A stretch of DNA of 64,000 nt from [Clostridium] symbiosum (GCA_036419695.1 CP143946.1:3280001-3344000); one strand, 5' to 3'; counted from the stretch's first letter, positions 51,428-61,332 are shown. Made by a program: numbers and translations. Notes: generated from the letters alone by a model not told the origin.

Positions 51428-53005
51428 TTATTCTGCTACCTGATACAGAAGGGACATGTCCTCCGCTGATGTCGGGTAGAAGGTATAGCCGCCGAATTTC
51501 TTATTTACGGCTACCAGGTTTGCCGGGTCTTCAATATAGACCGCCGCCGCGTCCTGGGCCAGAATCATCTGGGCTTCTTTGTATTTTGCAATCTTTTCGG
51601 CATCATTGACCGCCTCGTATGCCTCTTTAAAGGCATGGTCGAATTCTGCGTTGGAATAGTGCATGAAGTTTTTGCCGTCGTCGGAAACGTATCTCTGCAG
51701 CATCTTGCCCGGGGCGAGGGTCCCGTCAAAGCCGATTACCGTAGCTTCAAATTCGCCGTTCTTATAAACTTCTTCCAGCCAGGTGCTCCACTCTACCTGC
51801 TTGATCGTGGCCTTAATTCCCGCCTGTGACAATTGATCTACAATGATCTGTGCTGTATCCACATGCTGGGAATAGGAGCTGGGAACCGTGATTTCCAGTG
51901 CAAAACCGTCCGGATATCCGGCCTCGGCAAGCAGTTCCCTGGCCTTTTCCACATCGTAGGTATAAACGGTCTCGGCCTGCGGCTCATAATACTTTGTCAT
52001 GTTCGGGATCATATTGGAACCGATAATCCGGCTCTTTCCGCCAAACAGGAAATTGTTGATTGCGTTTCTGTCCACCGCATAGCAGAGTGCCTGACGCACT
52101 TTTGCATTCGAAAGCGGTTCATACGCACTGTTTAAGTACATTCCATGAACCAGGTTCATGCTGCCTTCCACAAGGTTGTAATCGCTGCCGAGCGACTGGG
52201 CCTGGGCTGTGGTCAGGTATTTTAAAATATCGATGGTTCCGGCCTGAAGCTCCATGAATGCGGTATCCACATCCGGTGTGAACTTAAATTCCACCTTGTC
52301 GAGGCTTGGCACTCCCTCTTTCCAGTATCCATCGTATTTCTCCAGGATCAGGTTCTGTCCCGGCGTATAGGATACAAACTTGAAAGGTCCCGTGCCGATT
52401 GGGTTTCCTGCCGGGTCCTCATTGGAGGCAGGAATCACTGCAAGTGTAAGTTCTGTTAAAAACTCGGAATCGCCCTCTTTCAGAACCACCTCAATTGTCT
52501 TATCATCCTTAATAACCACATCCGAAAGCATAGAAAAAGCGGAGGATTCGCCCTGAATCTCCGCATATCGATCAATGGAATATTTGACATCTTCAACCGT
52601 TACCGGTGTCCCATCATGGAACGTAATACCGTCTCTCAATGTGAAAGTAAATGTCTTTGCATCATCTGAGATAGCATACTCACTGGCAACTGCCGGCACA
52701 ATACTGCCGTCTGAAGCGGGCTTAACAAGCCCTTCGTACAAATTGAAAACCACGTCTCTAGTTCCTGCGTCCGTCTCTGGGTGGGGGTCAAGACTAGCCA
52801 GGTCCTGTGTCATGCCAAACACAACACTTCCGCCTGGTACTGGTGTTCCTTCTGAAAGAGTATTACTGGTTCCGTCTACGGAAGACTCCTGTTGCTTCGT
52901 CTCTCCCGCCGAGGTGCCTCCCGCATTCTTATCGCCTCCGCATGCGCTGAGTGCAACAGATACCAGAAGTGCCATTACGCCTGTAAGCAGGTGTCTCTTT
53001 TTCAT
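51428..53005 (-). CDS. Peptide ABC transporter substrate-binding lipoprotein (family 5)
   Basis: This protein of 525 residues has a lipoprotein signal with SVALSACGG (Cys near 22), a Gly/Ser/Thr-rich linker and an SBP family 5 fold: DLASLDPHPETDAGTRDVVF, FTLRDGITFHDGTPVTVEDV and NPIGTGPFKF. It binds the peptide or similar ligand outside the membrane. It is the first gene of the operon, with promoter at 53059-53086. Confidence 0.95.
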   Translation of the reverse strand: MKKRHLLTGVMALLVSVALSACGGDKNAGGTSAGETKQQESSVDGTSNTLSEGTPVPGGSVVFGMTQDLASLDPHPETDAGTRDVVFNLYEGLVKPASDGSIVPAVASEYAISDDAKTFTFTLRDGITFHDGTPVTVEDVKYSIDRYAEIQGESSAFSMLSDVVIKDDKTIEVVLKEGDSEFLTELTLAVIPASNEDPAGNPIGTGPFKFVSYTPGQNLILEKYDGYWKEGVPSLDKVEFKFTPDVDTAFMELQAGTIDILKYLTTAQAQSLGSDYNLVEGSMNLVHGMYLNSAYEPLSNAKVRQALCYAVDRNAINNFLFGGKSRIIGSNMIPNMTKYYEPQAETVYTYDVEKARELLAEAGYPDGFALEITVPSSYSQHVDTAQIIVDQLSQAGIKATIKQVEWSTWLEEVYKNGEFEATVIGFDGTLAPGKMLQRYVSDDGKNFMHYSNAEFDHAFKEAYEAVNDAEKIAKYKEAQMILAQDAAAVYIEDPANLVAVNKKFGGYTFYPTSAEDMSLLYQVAE

Positions 53006-53058
53006 CTCTCTTACCTCTTGAATTCGTAATATTCTCTCATTATTAAATTGTCCCTATC

Positions 53059-53086
53059 ATTGTATCAGGTTTTATAAAAAATGCAA
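53059..53086 (-). promoter_or_regulatory. Promoter of the peptide-transporter operon
   Basis: On the minus strand TTGCAT (53086-53081) and TACAAT (53064-53059) are 16 bp apart, about 55 bp before the ATG. Confidence 0.7.
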
Positions 53087-53091
53087 CTTTT

Positions 53092-53970
53092 TTATGGAAA
53101 TTTTGTGACTTTTTTAGCTTCATCGGCCCTCCGGCTCTGCCCCTCCGGAGCAAAGCTGTCGAATATGAATACGTCAAAATATTTTCTGTGGTTCTCCAGT
53201 TCTTTCTGGCTCTTGATGGTCCAGGCGGCCATTTTGCACTTATAAAACTTTCGCAGCATGGCTACCGGAAATGTCTTTGTGAACCGGCAGTTATAAGCGA
53301 TAAAATCCGGTTTGCAAAAACCGTTCAGCAGGCAGTTGGTGAGAATCCCCTCCACATACCAGGGCGTTTTAAGGCCTTCTCTTCTATGGTTTGTCGCCAG
53401 CTGGCCTCTTACCACCTCCGGGCGGTGATGTTTAAACCACCACAGAGCGAGCGGGCTGAATGATTCGATGCAGTATGTACCATGGTAATAATCGAGCTGG
53501 GATGCGACTATCTCACACGTCTCCCTGTATTTTCGCTCCACTTTGAGTTCGATGATGAGCGGAACTCTTCCCGCCACCATGCGGAGCACATCCTTAAAGG
53601 CCGGAACCGTCTCACCGGACCCAAACAGCGGATACGACTTCAGCTCCTCAAAAGTGCAGTCCTCAACCTTTCTGTCGATTCCTGCCGCCCTCTTTAAATC
53701 ATAATCATGAATCACCACGGGAACCTTGTCCTTTGTCAGCTGTACATCCAGTTCAATCCCGTAACCGTTCTCAACCGCCTTCTCAAAGGCAGGCATCGTA
53801 TTTTCCGGATGGCCGGATGCATTATCATGATATCCCCTGTGGGCAATATACTGCTTTTCAAATGCTTTCATCCTGTCTTTTCTGCTGACTTCCGGCATCA
53901 TGCAGCAGTAGAACAGGGAGAGAAACGATACGGTTAATACTCCGGGTATTACTAAAACCAATTCTATCAC
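53092..53970 (-). CDS. Glycerophosphodiester phosphodiesterase, membrane-anchored
   Basis: This protein of 292 residues has an N-terminal membrane helix (about 2-24) and then the GDPD barrel: YIAHRGYHDNASGHPENTM, GIELDVQLTKDKVPVVIHD (Glu/Asp metal ligands and catalytic His) and IELKVE. It releases glycerol 3-phosphate and an alcohol from glycerophosphodiesters, from lipids or teichoic acid. It appears monocistronic. Confidence 0.93.
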   Translation of the reverse strand: MIELVLVIPGVLTVSFLSLFYCCMMPEVSRKDRMKAFEKQYIAHRGYHDNASGHPENTMPAFEKAVENGYGIELDVQLTKDKVPVVIHDYDLKRAAGIDRKVEDCTFEELKSYPLFGSGETVPAFKDVLRMVAGRVPLIIELKVERKYRETCEIVASQLDYYHGTYCIESFSPLALWWFKHHRPEVVRGQLATNHRREGLKTPWYVEGILTNCLLNGFCKPDFIAYNCRFTKTFPVAMLRKFYKCKMAAWTIKSQKELENHRKYFDVFIFDSFAPEGQSRRADEAKKVTKFP

Positions 53971-54145
53971 CTTTCATTCTTTTCTTATGTTTACTGTATT
54001 ACATCTTTTTTACTATAGCACAAAAGAAAACGCGATTCCAGATGTCCGAATGCATTTTTCTGAATTTATTTTGGCGGATGGGATGTATTTTCCGTAAAGG
54101 CAGCGAGGGAAACGGACGGAATCTGCCTGTTTCTTTTTACTGAAC

Positions 54146-54955
54146 TTACAGACTTTTAATTCTGACCTGGATTTCCGTCAGAAATTCCTCTTCGAGAATC
54201 GTGTCACGGTTGTCTACCTCATACATCTCAAAAGGGCCGCCTGCCATAGTGAGCCCCTTGCGGGACAGATAGGACAGGATCTCCTGCATACGCTCCGCGT
54301 TTTGCATGTATCCTCCGCGGTAAAAACAGGAAAGATACTCTCCGCCCGGCAGGGTAAAGTCGTATTCCTCCGCGTCATCTTCCAGTATAAAAAATACGGA
54401 ATGGTATACGTTTGAAATTCCTTTCTTTAAATCCTCCAGGGATAAAAATGCGCCGATACTCTGGCCGCCGAAGTCGGATATTTTATCTTCATGTTTTCTG
54501 TGCAGCTTTTTGATAATAAAATCCATCTCCTCATCTCTGGTGACGGGTTCACTCAGTTCGACGCAGCGCCGCTCCGGCAGCGTGCGGATCTTCATTTGGC
54601 CCGTCTTTACGCTCTGCGCGGCGGTCAGAACAGAAATCCGTTCCTGTATGATCACGGTTCTGTTCTGCAGTTCCCTTATCTGGCTGTTCAGCAGTTCCTG
54701 CTCTTTTTTGAGAAGCTCAAGTGTATTAGACACACTTTGGTGATCCAGGTATTCCCTGATTTTTTCCATTGGAAAATTGAGCCTGCGCAGATCGCGTATC
54801 ACGTTCAGTTTGTAGATGTCCTTCAGGCTGTAAAGCCTGTAACCGTTGGTATCCCTGCGGGGTTTAAGAATTCCCAGCTTTTCGTAATATCTGAGGGAAT
54901 CAGGACCGATCCCGTATAGCTTTGAAATTTCATTGATCTTGTAATAGTTTTTCAT
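54146..54955 (-). CDS. MerR-family regulator with GyrI-like effector domain
   Basis: This protein of 269 residues has an N-terminal MerR HTH (YKINEISKLYGIGPDSLRYY, then KLGILKPRRDTNGYRLYS), a dimerisation coiled coil (about 75-110) and a C-terminal effector-binding half like BmrR/GyrI. It is divergent from the YitT gene, whose promoter has the MerR-type 19-bp spacer with a palindrome, so it is the probable activator. Confidence 0.92.
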   Translation of the reverse strand: MKNYYKINEISKLYGIGPDSLRYYEKLGILKPRRDTNGYRLYSLKDIYKLNVIRDLRRLNFPMEKIREYLDHQSVSNTLELLKKEQELLNSQIRELQNRTVIIQERISVLTAAQSVKTGQMKIRTLPERRCVELSEPVTRDEEMDFIIKKLHRKHEDKISDFGGQSIGAFLSLEDLKKGISNVYHSVFFILEDDAEEYDFTLPGGEYLSCFYRGGYMQNAERMQEILSYLSRKGLTMAGGPFEMYEVDNRDTILEEEFLTEIQVRIKSL

Positions 54956-55074
54956 GGTTTTTGGGATAACCTCCCTTGTCCTGTATTGTCTGCTGCTGCC
55001 ACTTTTTTTACGTTGGGGCTTGGAAAAGCTGTGATAATTTCATGTTTATTTTGTGTAAATAATACAATTTCTGC

Positions 55075-55105
55075 TTGACCCTGGTATTATACCAGGGTTT
55101 AAGAT
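55075..55105 (+). promoter_or_regulatory. MerR-type promoter/operator of the YitT-family gene
   Basis: TTGACC (55075-55080) and TAAGAT (55100-55105) are separated by 19 bp, which is too long for normal sigma-A use and is the hallmark of MerR-activated promoters. The spacer holds a perfect palindrome, CCCTGGTA then TACCAGGG around three bases (55079-55097). Confidence 0.88.
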
Positions 55106-55134
55106 GATTTTGAAGAAAGGAGGTCTGTATTGTT

Positions 55135-55770
55135 ATGAAAACACTGCAGAATACAATTCACAATTTTACCCGAGACTTTTCCGCCAGGAAAATAACTTTA
55201 ATCCTAATCGGAGCCGCAATCAGCTCTTTTGGTATTTACAATATCCACCAGCAGACAAATATCACGGAGGGCGGCGTGCTCGGCATGATGCTTCTTGCCA
55301 GTCATTGGCTGGACATCTCCCCTGCCATTATAACGCCGTTTCTCGATATCGCGTGCTACATTCTGGCTTTCCGGTATTTAGGAGGGGGATTTATAAAAAT
55401 ATCCGTTATCTCCACCCTCAGTGTGTCATGCTTCTTTAAACTATGGGAGCTGGCTCCCCCCGTACTGCCCGATCTGTCCGCTTATCCGCTTTTTGCCGCC
55501 GTCTGCGGCGGAGTTTTCGTAGGACTTGGCGTCGGCCTCGTTGTGCGGCAGGGTGGTTCCAGCGGTGGGGATGACGCGCTGGCGCTCTCCATCTCACGCG
55601 TCACAAAATGGAGGATTTCACGCGCTTATCTTCTTACCGATATCACGGTATTAATTATGTCACTGTCCTACATTTCCGCCGGACGCATTATTTTTTCACT
55701 GGTGACCGTGACCGTATCATCGTTCCTGATTGACTTTGTAAATAATTTAAGGCTGAGGCCCGCAGCCTGA
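55135..55770 (+). CDS. YitT/YczE-like membrane protein
   Basis: This protein of 211 residues has five to six membrane helices with the YitT-family (DUF161) pattern: GAAISSFGIYNIHQQTNITEGG near residues 27-48 and GVGLVVRQGGSSGGDDALAL near 143-162. AAGGAGG lies 11 nt upstream. Function is unknown in the family (putative transporter). Expression is probably induced by the divergent MerR protein. Confidence 0.88.
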   Translation: MKTLQNTIHNFTRDFSARKITLILIGAAISSFGIYNIHQQTNITEGGVLGMMLLASHWLDISPAIITPFLDIACYILAFRYLGGGFIKISVISTLSVSCFFKLWELAPPVLPDLSAYPLFAAVCGGVFVGLGVGLVVRQGGSSGGDDALALSISRVTKWRISRAYLLTDITVLIMSLSYISAGRIIFSLVTVTVSSFLIDFVNNLRLRPAA

Positions 55771-55779
55771 CCGATAAGT

Positions 55780-56313
55780 TTACTCTTCCTCCACCGTCGG
55801 GCACCCCGACATTTCCTTTTTAATCCTGTCAAACGGAACCGGCCGGTAACCGGTGCGTTCCACGCAGGCGCAGAAGCTGTGGCTGGATTTGTCCCGGTAC
55901 ATCGGATTGCCGTGGACGTGGCCAAAGATATTGGCATAGGGACTGTATGAATTGACATACATCGGCTCATGGGACAGCATGAAAAAACCTTCTAACACCA
56001 CCGGCAGGGGATATACCTCCTCAAAGCCGATCTCCATCCACTCCCTGACCGAATAATTCATATCATGGTTCCCCTGGATCAGTATTTTCCTGCCGTTCAG
56101 TTTTCCCACAAGGGTTTTCAGTTCCTCTTTCTCCATATTCCAGGCTACGTCGCCAAGGTGATAGACGGTATCCGCTCCGCTCACCGTCTCATTCCAGTTG
56201 CGAATCAGGGCCTCGTCCATCTCCCGGCCGCTTTGAAAGGGTCTTCCCTCGTACCTCATGATGGCTCCCTTATCTCCAAAATGGGTGTCTGATACCATGA
56301 ATATTTCTGCCAC
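55780..56313 (-). CDS. Calcineurin-like metallophosphoesterase
   Basis: This protein of 177 residues has the full dimetal motif set: SDTHFGD, HLGDVAW, QGNHDMN, LSHEP and FGHVHGN. The small size and motif spacing match the uncharacterised YfcE/'PF00149' phosphodiesterase group. It lies downstream of sbcDC in the same direction, separated by a GTTACTG/CAGTAAC hairpin. Confidence 0.92.
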   Translation of the reverse strand: MAEIFMVSDTHFGDKGAIMRYEGRPFQSGREMDEALIRNWNETVSGADTVYHLGDVAWNMEKEELKTLVGKLNGRKILIQGNHDMNYSVREWMEIGFEEVYPLPVVLEGFFMLSHEPMYVNSYSPYANIFGHVHGNPMYRDKSSHSFCACVERTGYRPVPFDRIKKEMSGCPTVEEE

Positions 56314-56341
56314 TTTTCTCTTCCTCCATTATCCGATTCTC

Positions 56342-56370
56342 CGTTACTGTTCACTCCGTGACCAGTAACG
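56342..56370. other. Hairpin between sbcC and the phosphoesterase gene
   Basis: CGTTACTG (56342-56349) and CAGTAACG (56363-56370) form an 8-bp stem with an inner TCAC/GTGA step. The arm GTTACTGTTCAC also occurs at 32588, so this may be a short dispersed repeat. Confidence 0.55.
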
Positions 56371-56401
56371 CTTATTCAGCTTATCTGCTTCTCCGTCCCG
56401 T

Positions 56402-59400
56402 CTAATTATCCAGCTCCCAGCGGACAAAACTGCCCTTTTCATTCTTCTTCACCAGCAGCTTCCTGTCAATCTGTTCTTTCAGCTCCGTCACATGGGAAAT
56501 GATTCCGACCAGCCTCCGGTCCCCGGCCAGTTCCTTCAGAATCCGGATCGCCTTTGTCCTCGATGCCTCATCCAGGGAGCCGAAGCCCTCATCCACAAAC
56601 ATCGCATCGATGCTGACCCTGCCCTCCGTATTCTGGATTACATCCGCCATCCCCAGCGCCATAGAGAGAGCCGCCATAAAGGATTCCCCGCCCGACAGAG
56701 TCTTTACGTCGCGCGTCCGGTCCGTACTCATGCTGTAGACGTCCAGATCAAGACCCACCTCGCCTTTCATTCCCAGCGTCTCCATGTCGCGGCACTGCAG
56801 AAGAAGCTGGTTGTCCGTCATGACACAGAGCCTCTTATTGGCCGCATGAATCATCTGTTTAAAATACTGTCTCTGAATATAAGTCTGGAAATCAATCTTT
56901 GCGGCCCCCGTCACTTTTCCGTCCGCCGTCGTATAGAGCATCTCCATCTGCTGCTTTTCCGCCTTCAGTTTACGGCGCGCCTCCATCAGTTTTTTAAGAC
57001 TTCCGTATGCGGCCTCGTTGCGGGTCCGTCTGGCCGACAAAAGGCCTGCTTTCCCGGACGCTTCGTTCTTCTCAGCCGTCAGCCGTCCAAGCTCCTCCAG
57101 GATATCCGCCTCCTCCGCCCTCTCCTGCCCTTTTGTGTCCTCCCGGCGCTGCTGGTAAATCGTGCCCGCCCGAAGAAGTTCATTGTTAAAATGCTCAAGC
57201 TCTGCGGCCAGTCTCTCCCTCTCCTCCTCCGGCAGGAAGGCGTCCCTGTACTCTTCTTCCGATTGGAACCCGGCTGTCTTAAGCGCCGTTTCCCACCGTT
57301 TCCTGCCCGTGTCCACCTTCACTTTCAGATTTCCACGCCGCTCCTGCCCGGAGGACAGGTATGCCTCTTTCTGTGTAAATCTGCTTCTCAAGTCTGCGGC
57401 ATTCTTCTCCGCCTTTTCCGCCGCCTGTTCCAGTTCTGCTTTTTCCGCAGCCAGCCGGGCCAGTTCCCGCTCTGCCTCCCCGCGGTTGCTCCACAGAAGT
57501 TTTTTCTTCAGTTGTTCCGCTTCCATATGGATTTGTCTTAGATGGATTTCAGCCTCCTGAAGATCCGGCCGCAGTTCGCGGAGCCTGTTTTCCAGCTTCT
57601 CCTTACGCTCTCCCAGCTCGGCCAGACGGCTCCTGTTTTCTTCCAGCGCTCTTACATCCTGTTCAAACTTCTTTCTGGCCGTTGAAAGCTCCCGCGCCGC
57701 CGCAAGACACGTCTCTGTCTCCAGGCGGGCTCTCTCCGCCCTTTCCTCCAGTGCATAAGGTGCCGAACCGGCAGACCGGTCTTCTTCAAACAGCTTTTTT
57801 TCCTGCTCTCTTACCTGCTGCTCTTTCTCTTCCATCCGGATCAGGCACTTCTGGCTCTCCTCCGCCGCTCTGCGCAGGAAACGGTCCGCTTCCTCCCTCT
57901 TCCGCCTCGCTTCTTCCACCTGCCGTTCCGTTACATCCTCCGCCGTCAGCACGGCTTTTTGCGGATGGTGCAGGGAACCGCATACCGGACATGGAGTTCC
58001 CTCTAAAAGCTCCGATGCCATGATGCCTGCCTGTACGGAGATAAACAGGCGGTTTCTCCTGCCGTACTCCGCCTCCGCCCCGTCAAATGCACGCTGGGCC
58101 GATATTACCAGCTCCTTATTACGGATAGAATCATTTCCAAGTTCTTCCAACTGTAAGAGTCCGGACCGAAGCCGTCCTAATTCTTCAAGGCGCAGTTCCA
58201 GCGCCTCCTCCTGCTTACGTACCTCTACAAGGGAGAGCGGGGCTTTCTCCAGCTCTTTTGCCTCTGTTTCCAGTTCTTTTACCGTGTTCGCATTCTGCGA
58301 AAGGTGTTCCTCCGCCTCCTGCAGTTCCCGTTGAAGCCGTCCCGCATCGCTTCGTGCCTTTCTCTCTTCGTCCAGTTTTTCGTCCAGCAGGCCATAGGAG
58401 GGCATCGCTTCCTGCAAACGTCCGATGGCCAACTCCAGGGCAGGACGCTTATCGGCCAGTTTCCGCCTCATCTCCAGACAGAGCTTTTCCGACTGTTCAA
58501 GCGGCTCCCCAAGGGTCTGCAGTTCCTGCTTCAGTTTCTCCGTCTTCTCATCAGCCAGGGCCAGCTCCGCTTCATCGGCTTCACAATTCTGCAGAAGCGG
58601 CCGGAGCGGCTCTGCTCGGCCGGCATTCTTAAGTTTTACAGCCATGCGGTCGTGCTCCGGAATTCTCTCCTTAAGTGCTTGCAGCGTTTTTCCTGCTGCC
58701 TCGCATTCATCCAGGCGGCGGTTCTGTTCCTTGACAAGTTCCAGCTGCTGTGTGAGGACCGCCGTCTTTTCAATCAGCGCTTCACTTTTTTCCACCGATA
58801 TGCGCTCCTGGCGTCTGCTCTCCTGCGTGATTTCTTTCAAAAGCCCAAGGATTTCATCGCCCTTTGTTTCCAGTTTTCCCGATATCTCCTGCCACTGCTG
58901 TGCCTGTCCGTTTCCGTCGTCGGGAACCGCTACCTGGGACAGTTCGTGGAGACAGAGGGTTTCGTTATCCTTCAGCCTGATATAAAGTTCATTGTTCCTG
59001 TCTTTTAATTTCTGCTGGATTTTCCAGTAAATACCCGTATTGAATATGCGGGAAAAAATCTCCTTCCTCTCTTTTGAAGAGGCATGGAGCAGCTTCATGT
59101 ATTCTCCCTGGGCGATCATGGCGATCTGGGCAAACTGGTTTCGGTCCACTCCCACGATCTCCCGTATCTTTTCATTGATGTCACTGAGCCTGCCCGGATA
59201 CTCGCTCCCATCAGGCAGATAAAAAGAGGCCTTTGCTGACACCGTTGTGATGGTGCGCTCGCCGTCCTTATTCCTGCGCTTGCTGATTCTCTGATAGGCG
59301 GGGCTTCTCCTGACGCGGTATACTTCCCCCCGATCGGAAAAGGTCAGTTCCACCCAGGTTTCCTCCCCTTCTCCTGCATACTGGCTCCGCATCATCGTGC

Positions 59401-59584
59401 CGTCGCGGCTGTCGCTGCTTGTCTCACCGTAGAGGGCAAATGAAACCGCGTCGAAAATCGTCGTCTTTCCCGCCCCCGTGTCACCGGTTATCAGAAAAAG
59501 GCCGTGGCCGACCTTCTCAAAATCGATCTCCGTCACACCGGCATAGGAACTGAACGCTGACATTGTTATTTTTAAGGGCTTCAT
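56402..59584 (-). CDS. sbcC: Exonuclease SbcC (SMC-like ATPase)
   Basis: This 1060-residue partner of SbcD opens DNA hairpins and processes breaks. Walker A is GDTGAGKTTIFDAVSFALYG in parts (about 34-53). Long coiled coils flank a zinc-hook motif CPVCGSLHHP near residue 535. The C-terminal ABC half has the signature LSGGESFMAALSMA and Walker B SIDAMFVDEGFGSLDE. It follows sbcD by 34 bp. Its presence is notable here because SbcCD cuts long palindromes such as the foldback repeats in this window. Confidence 0.96.
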   Translation of the reverse strand: MKPLKITMSAFSSYAGVTEIDFEKVGHGLFLITGDTGAGKTTIFDAVSFALYGETSSDSRDGTMMRSQYAGEGEETWVELTFSDRGEVYRVRRSPAYQRISKRRNKDGERTITTVSAKASFYLPDGSEYPGRLSDINEKIREIVGVDRNQFAQIAMIAQGEYMKLLHASSKERKEIFSRIFNTGIYWKIQQKLKDRNNELYIRLKDNETLCLHELSQVAVPDDGNGQAQQWQEISGKLETKGDEILGLLKEITQESRRQERISVEKSEALIEKTAVLTQQLELVKEQNRRLDECEAAGKTLQALKERIPEHDRMAVKLKNAGRAEPLRPLLQNCEADEAELALADEKTEKLKQELQTLGEPLEQSEKLCLEMRRKLADKRPALELAIGRLQEAMPSYGLLDEKLDEERKARSDAGRLQRELQEAEEHLSQNANTVKELETEAKELEKAPLSLVEVRKQEEALELRLEELGRLRSGLLQLEELGNDSIRNKELVISAQRAFDGAEAEYGRRNRLFISVQAGIMASELLEGTPCPVCGSLHHPQKAVLTAEDVTERQVEEARRKREEADRFLRRAAEESQKCLIRMEEKEQQVREQEKKLFEEDRSAGSAPYALEERAERARLETETCLAAARELSTARKKFEQDVRALEENRSRLAELGERKEKLENRLRELRPDLQEAEIHLRQIHMEAEQLKKKLLWSNRGEAERELARLAAEKAELEQAAEKAEKNAADLRSRFTQKEAYLSSGQERRGNLKVKVDTGRKRWETALKTAGFQSEEEYRDAFLPEEERERLAAELEHFNNELLRAGTIYQQRREDTKGQERAEEADILEELGRLTAEKNEASGKAGLLSARRTRNEAAYGSLKKLMEARRKLKAEKQQMEMLYTTADGKVTGAAKIDFQTYIQRQYFKQMIHAANKRLCVMTDNQLLLQCRDMETLGMKGEVGLDLDVYSMSTDRTRDVKTLSGGESFMAALSMALGMADVIQNTEGRVSIDAMFVDEGFGSLDEASRTKAIRILKELAGDRRLVGIISHVTELKEQIDRKLLVKKNEKGSFVRWELDN

Positions 59585-59618
59585 CGTCTCACTCCTCTCG
59601 TTCGGCCAAGCGGCGGCC

Positions 59619-60770
59619 TCATTCTATCTCCTCCAGCACGCCGCGCAGAATCGTTTCCTGCTCCCCGGTCATGGGGCAGTGCCGGATTGCCTCATAAAAC
59701 CTGCAAAATGCTTCAAAGGGATCCGGAATTTTTATTTCTTCCCCATCCTCCATCAGCTTTTTCCTGGTTCTCTCGTTATCAATCCTTATTTCCAGAATCC
59801 GGTCATATGCCTCCTGAAGCTGATCCTTCATATCGTATGCTTCCGTCTCGTCGGTCAGGGTGATGCTGACAAAGTCTCCCCTTCTCTCCCCGTCGGACGC
59901 GGCCAGGACGTCCTCCAGGGGGCCCCTGATCCTGCGGACATCGGGACGGCATATCAGAGGCAGGCTCTCCGTCTTCAGAGTGCCCTTCTCCTCCAGCGTG
60001 ACCATCATGACCGCCTTGTGATGATGCTCCTCGCTGACCGAATATTTGTAAGGAGTGCCGCTGTAGCGGAACCTCTCCTCCCCCACCTTCTGAGGCCCAT
60101 GCAGATGTCCCAGGGCCGCATAGTCGAATGCGGACAGTGCGGATACATCGATCTGATCAAGGCCGCCCGACGTCAATATCACGGACTCAGAATCGCACAC
60201 CGACGGTTCACCGGTCCCCGATACAAAAAACTGGTGCGCCAGAAGCACATTTCTTTCCTCTTTGCTGATCTCCTCGCGCTCCAGCACGGCCCGGAATGCG
60301 CTGTCGTAGCCCGTCACCTTTCCCTCCTCAAACAGATGGCGCACATAGCCCGGTTTGATAAAGGGAAACAGATAAAAGTTTACCTTTCCCCACTCATCCT
60401 CCAGCGTAATCTTTTTAAGCCTGTCCTCCGGCGAAGACGGCGGCAGGGCGGAGATATGGATCTGATGACGCCCTAAAAAAGAAGAGGCGTAGGAAAGCCT
60501 CTCCGGTGAATCATGATTGCCGGCTATAATCAGGACCGGCATAGACGGCCGGACGGCGGACAGACAGTTTAAAAATAAATCAAATACCGTATACGCCTCG
60601 GCCGAAGGAACCGATTTATCGTAAATATCCCCGCAGATGAGGACGGCATCCGGCCTTTGGTCTGCCGCGTATTCAACAATCTGCGCCAGTGCGCTCTCCT
60701 GGCTGTCCTTTAAGCCGTATCCGTTCATCTGCCTGCCGATATGCAAATCCGATATATGAAAAAATTTCAA
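59619..60770 (-). CDS. sbcD: Exonuclease SbcD (Mre11-like nuclease)
   Basis: This nuclease subunit of 383 residues has the phosphoesterase motifs SDLHIGR, CGDIYDKS, AGNHDSPE, LLAHQFF and LGHLHGPQ in order, and the SbcD-type C-terminal capping domain. It is the first gene of the sbcDC pair. Confidence 0.96.
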   Translation of the reverse strand: MKFFHISDLHIGRQMNGYGLKDSQESALAQIVEYAADQRPDAVLICGDIYDKSVPSAEAYTVFDLFLNCLSAVRPSMPVLIIAGNHDSPERLSYASSFLGRHQIHISALPPSSPEDRLKKITLEDEWGKVNFYLFPFIKPGYVRHLFEEGKVTGYDSAFRAVLEREEISKEERNVLLAHQFFVSGTGEPSVCDSESVILTSGGLDQIDVSALSAFDYAALGHLHGPQKVGEERFRYSGTPYKYSVSEEHHHKAVMMVTLEEKGTLKTESLPLICRPDVRRIRGPLEDVLAASDGERRGDFVSITLTDETEAYDMKDQLQEAYDRILEIRIDNERTRKKLMEDGEEIKIPDPFEAFCRFYEAIRHCPMTGEQETILRGVLEEIE

Positions 60771-60864
60771 ACTTATGCCTCCTTAGCCGTTCAGCCGCTG
60801 TTTTCTGTTAACATCAGTCCGGTCTTCCCCGTTTCGTTCTGCCGTACGTTCTCCCGTCCCGATG

Positions 60865-61332
60865 TTAATTGTTTTCCTCTGTTGTCGTTTCTTCTGTCAC
60901 CGCTTCCCCTGTCCCGCTGCTCAGGGAATCCCCGCTCATACTGCCTGACGTCTCCGGAATCTGTCTGCCGGAGGGCAGAACCTCCAGTTGAATCACGCAG
61001 TCCGTCTCATTATCTCCGTAAAAGACAGGGATCCTGTATATTCCCGGCGTATTGAAATCGCACTCACTTAAATCATAACTGAATTTAGCCGGATTCAGTT
61101 TGCCGTCGGGAAAAAACTTGGCGGCATTCAGAGCCGGTACATCTCCGGCCGTCGTCTTGGCATAGAGCGTAATCTCCGAATTCCTGTCATAAAGCGCGGC
61201 CTCCGCCCCGGTTCTCGTTTTAAAAATCATAATCAGCATGCCGGCCAGCACGATACCTCCGAACATACTGATCTGGAACCATCTTCTTCCCCCTTTTAAG
61301 TTCCCTTTCATGCCTCCTGTCCTCTTTCTCAT
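60865..61332 (-). CDS. Small membrane-anchored protein of unknown function
   Basis: From the ATG at 61332 (AAGGGACAGG upstream) the protein has 155 residues: a basic N-terminus, one membrane helix (about 21-37, ISMFGGIVLAGMLIMIF region) and a short extracytoplasmic beta-rich domain (FDYDL-type strands, NTPGIYRIPVFYGDN) ending in a Ser/Thr/Glu tail. The NTPGIYRIPV stretch recalls Ig-like bacterial domains, but the match is weak. A TTAACATC/GATGTTAA stem (60808-60868) overlaps the stop codon. Confidence 0.7.
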   Translation of the reverse strand: MRKRTGGMKGNLKGGRRWFQISMFGGIVLAGMLIMIFKTRTGAEAALYDRNSEITLYAKTTAGDVPALNAAKFFPDGKLNPAKFSYDLSECDFNTPGIYRIPVFYGDNETDCVIQLEVLPSGRQIPETSGSMSGDSLSSGTGEAVTEETTTEENN

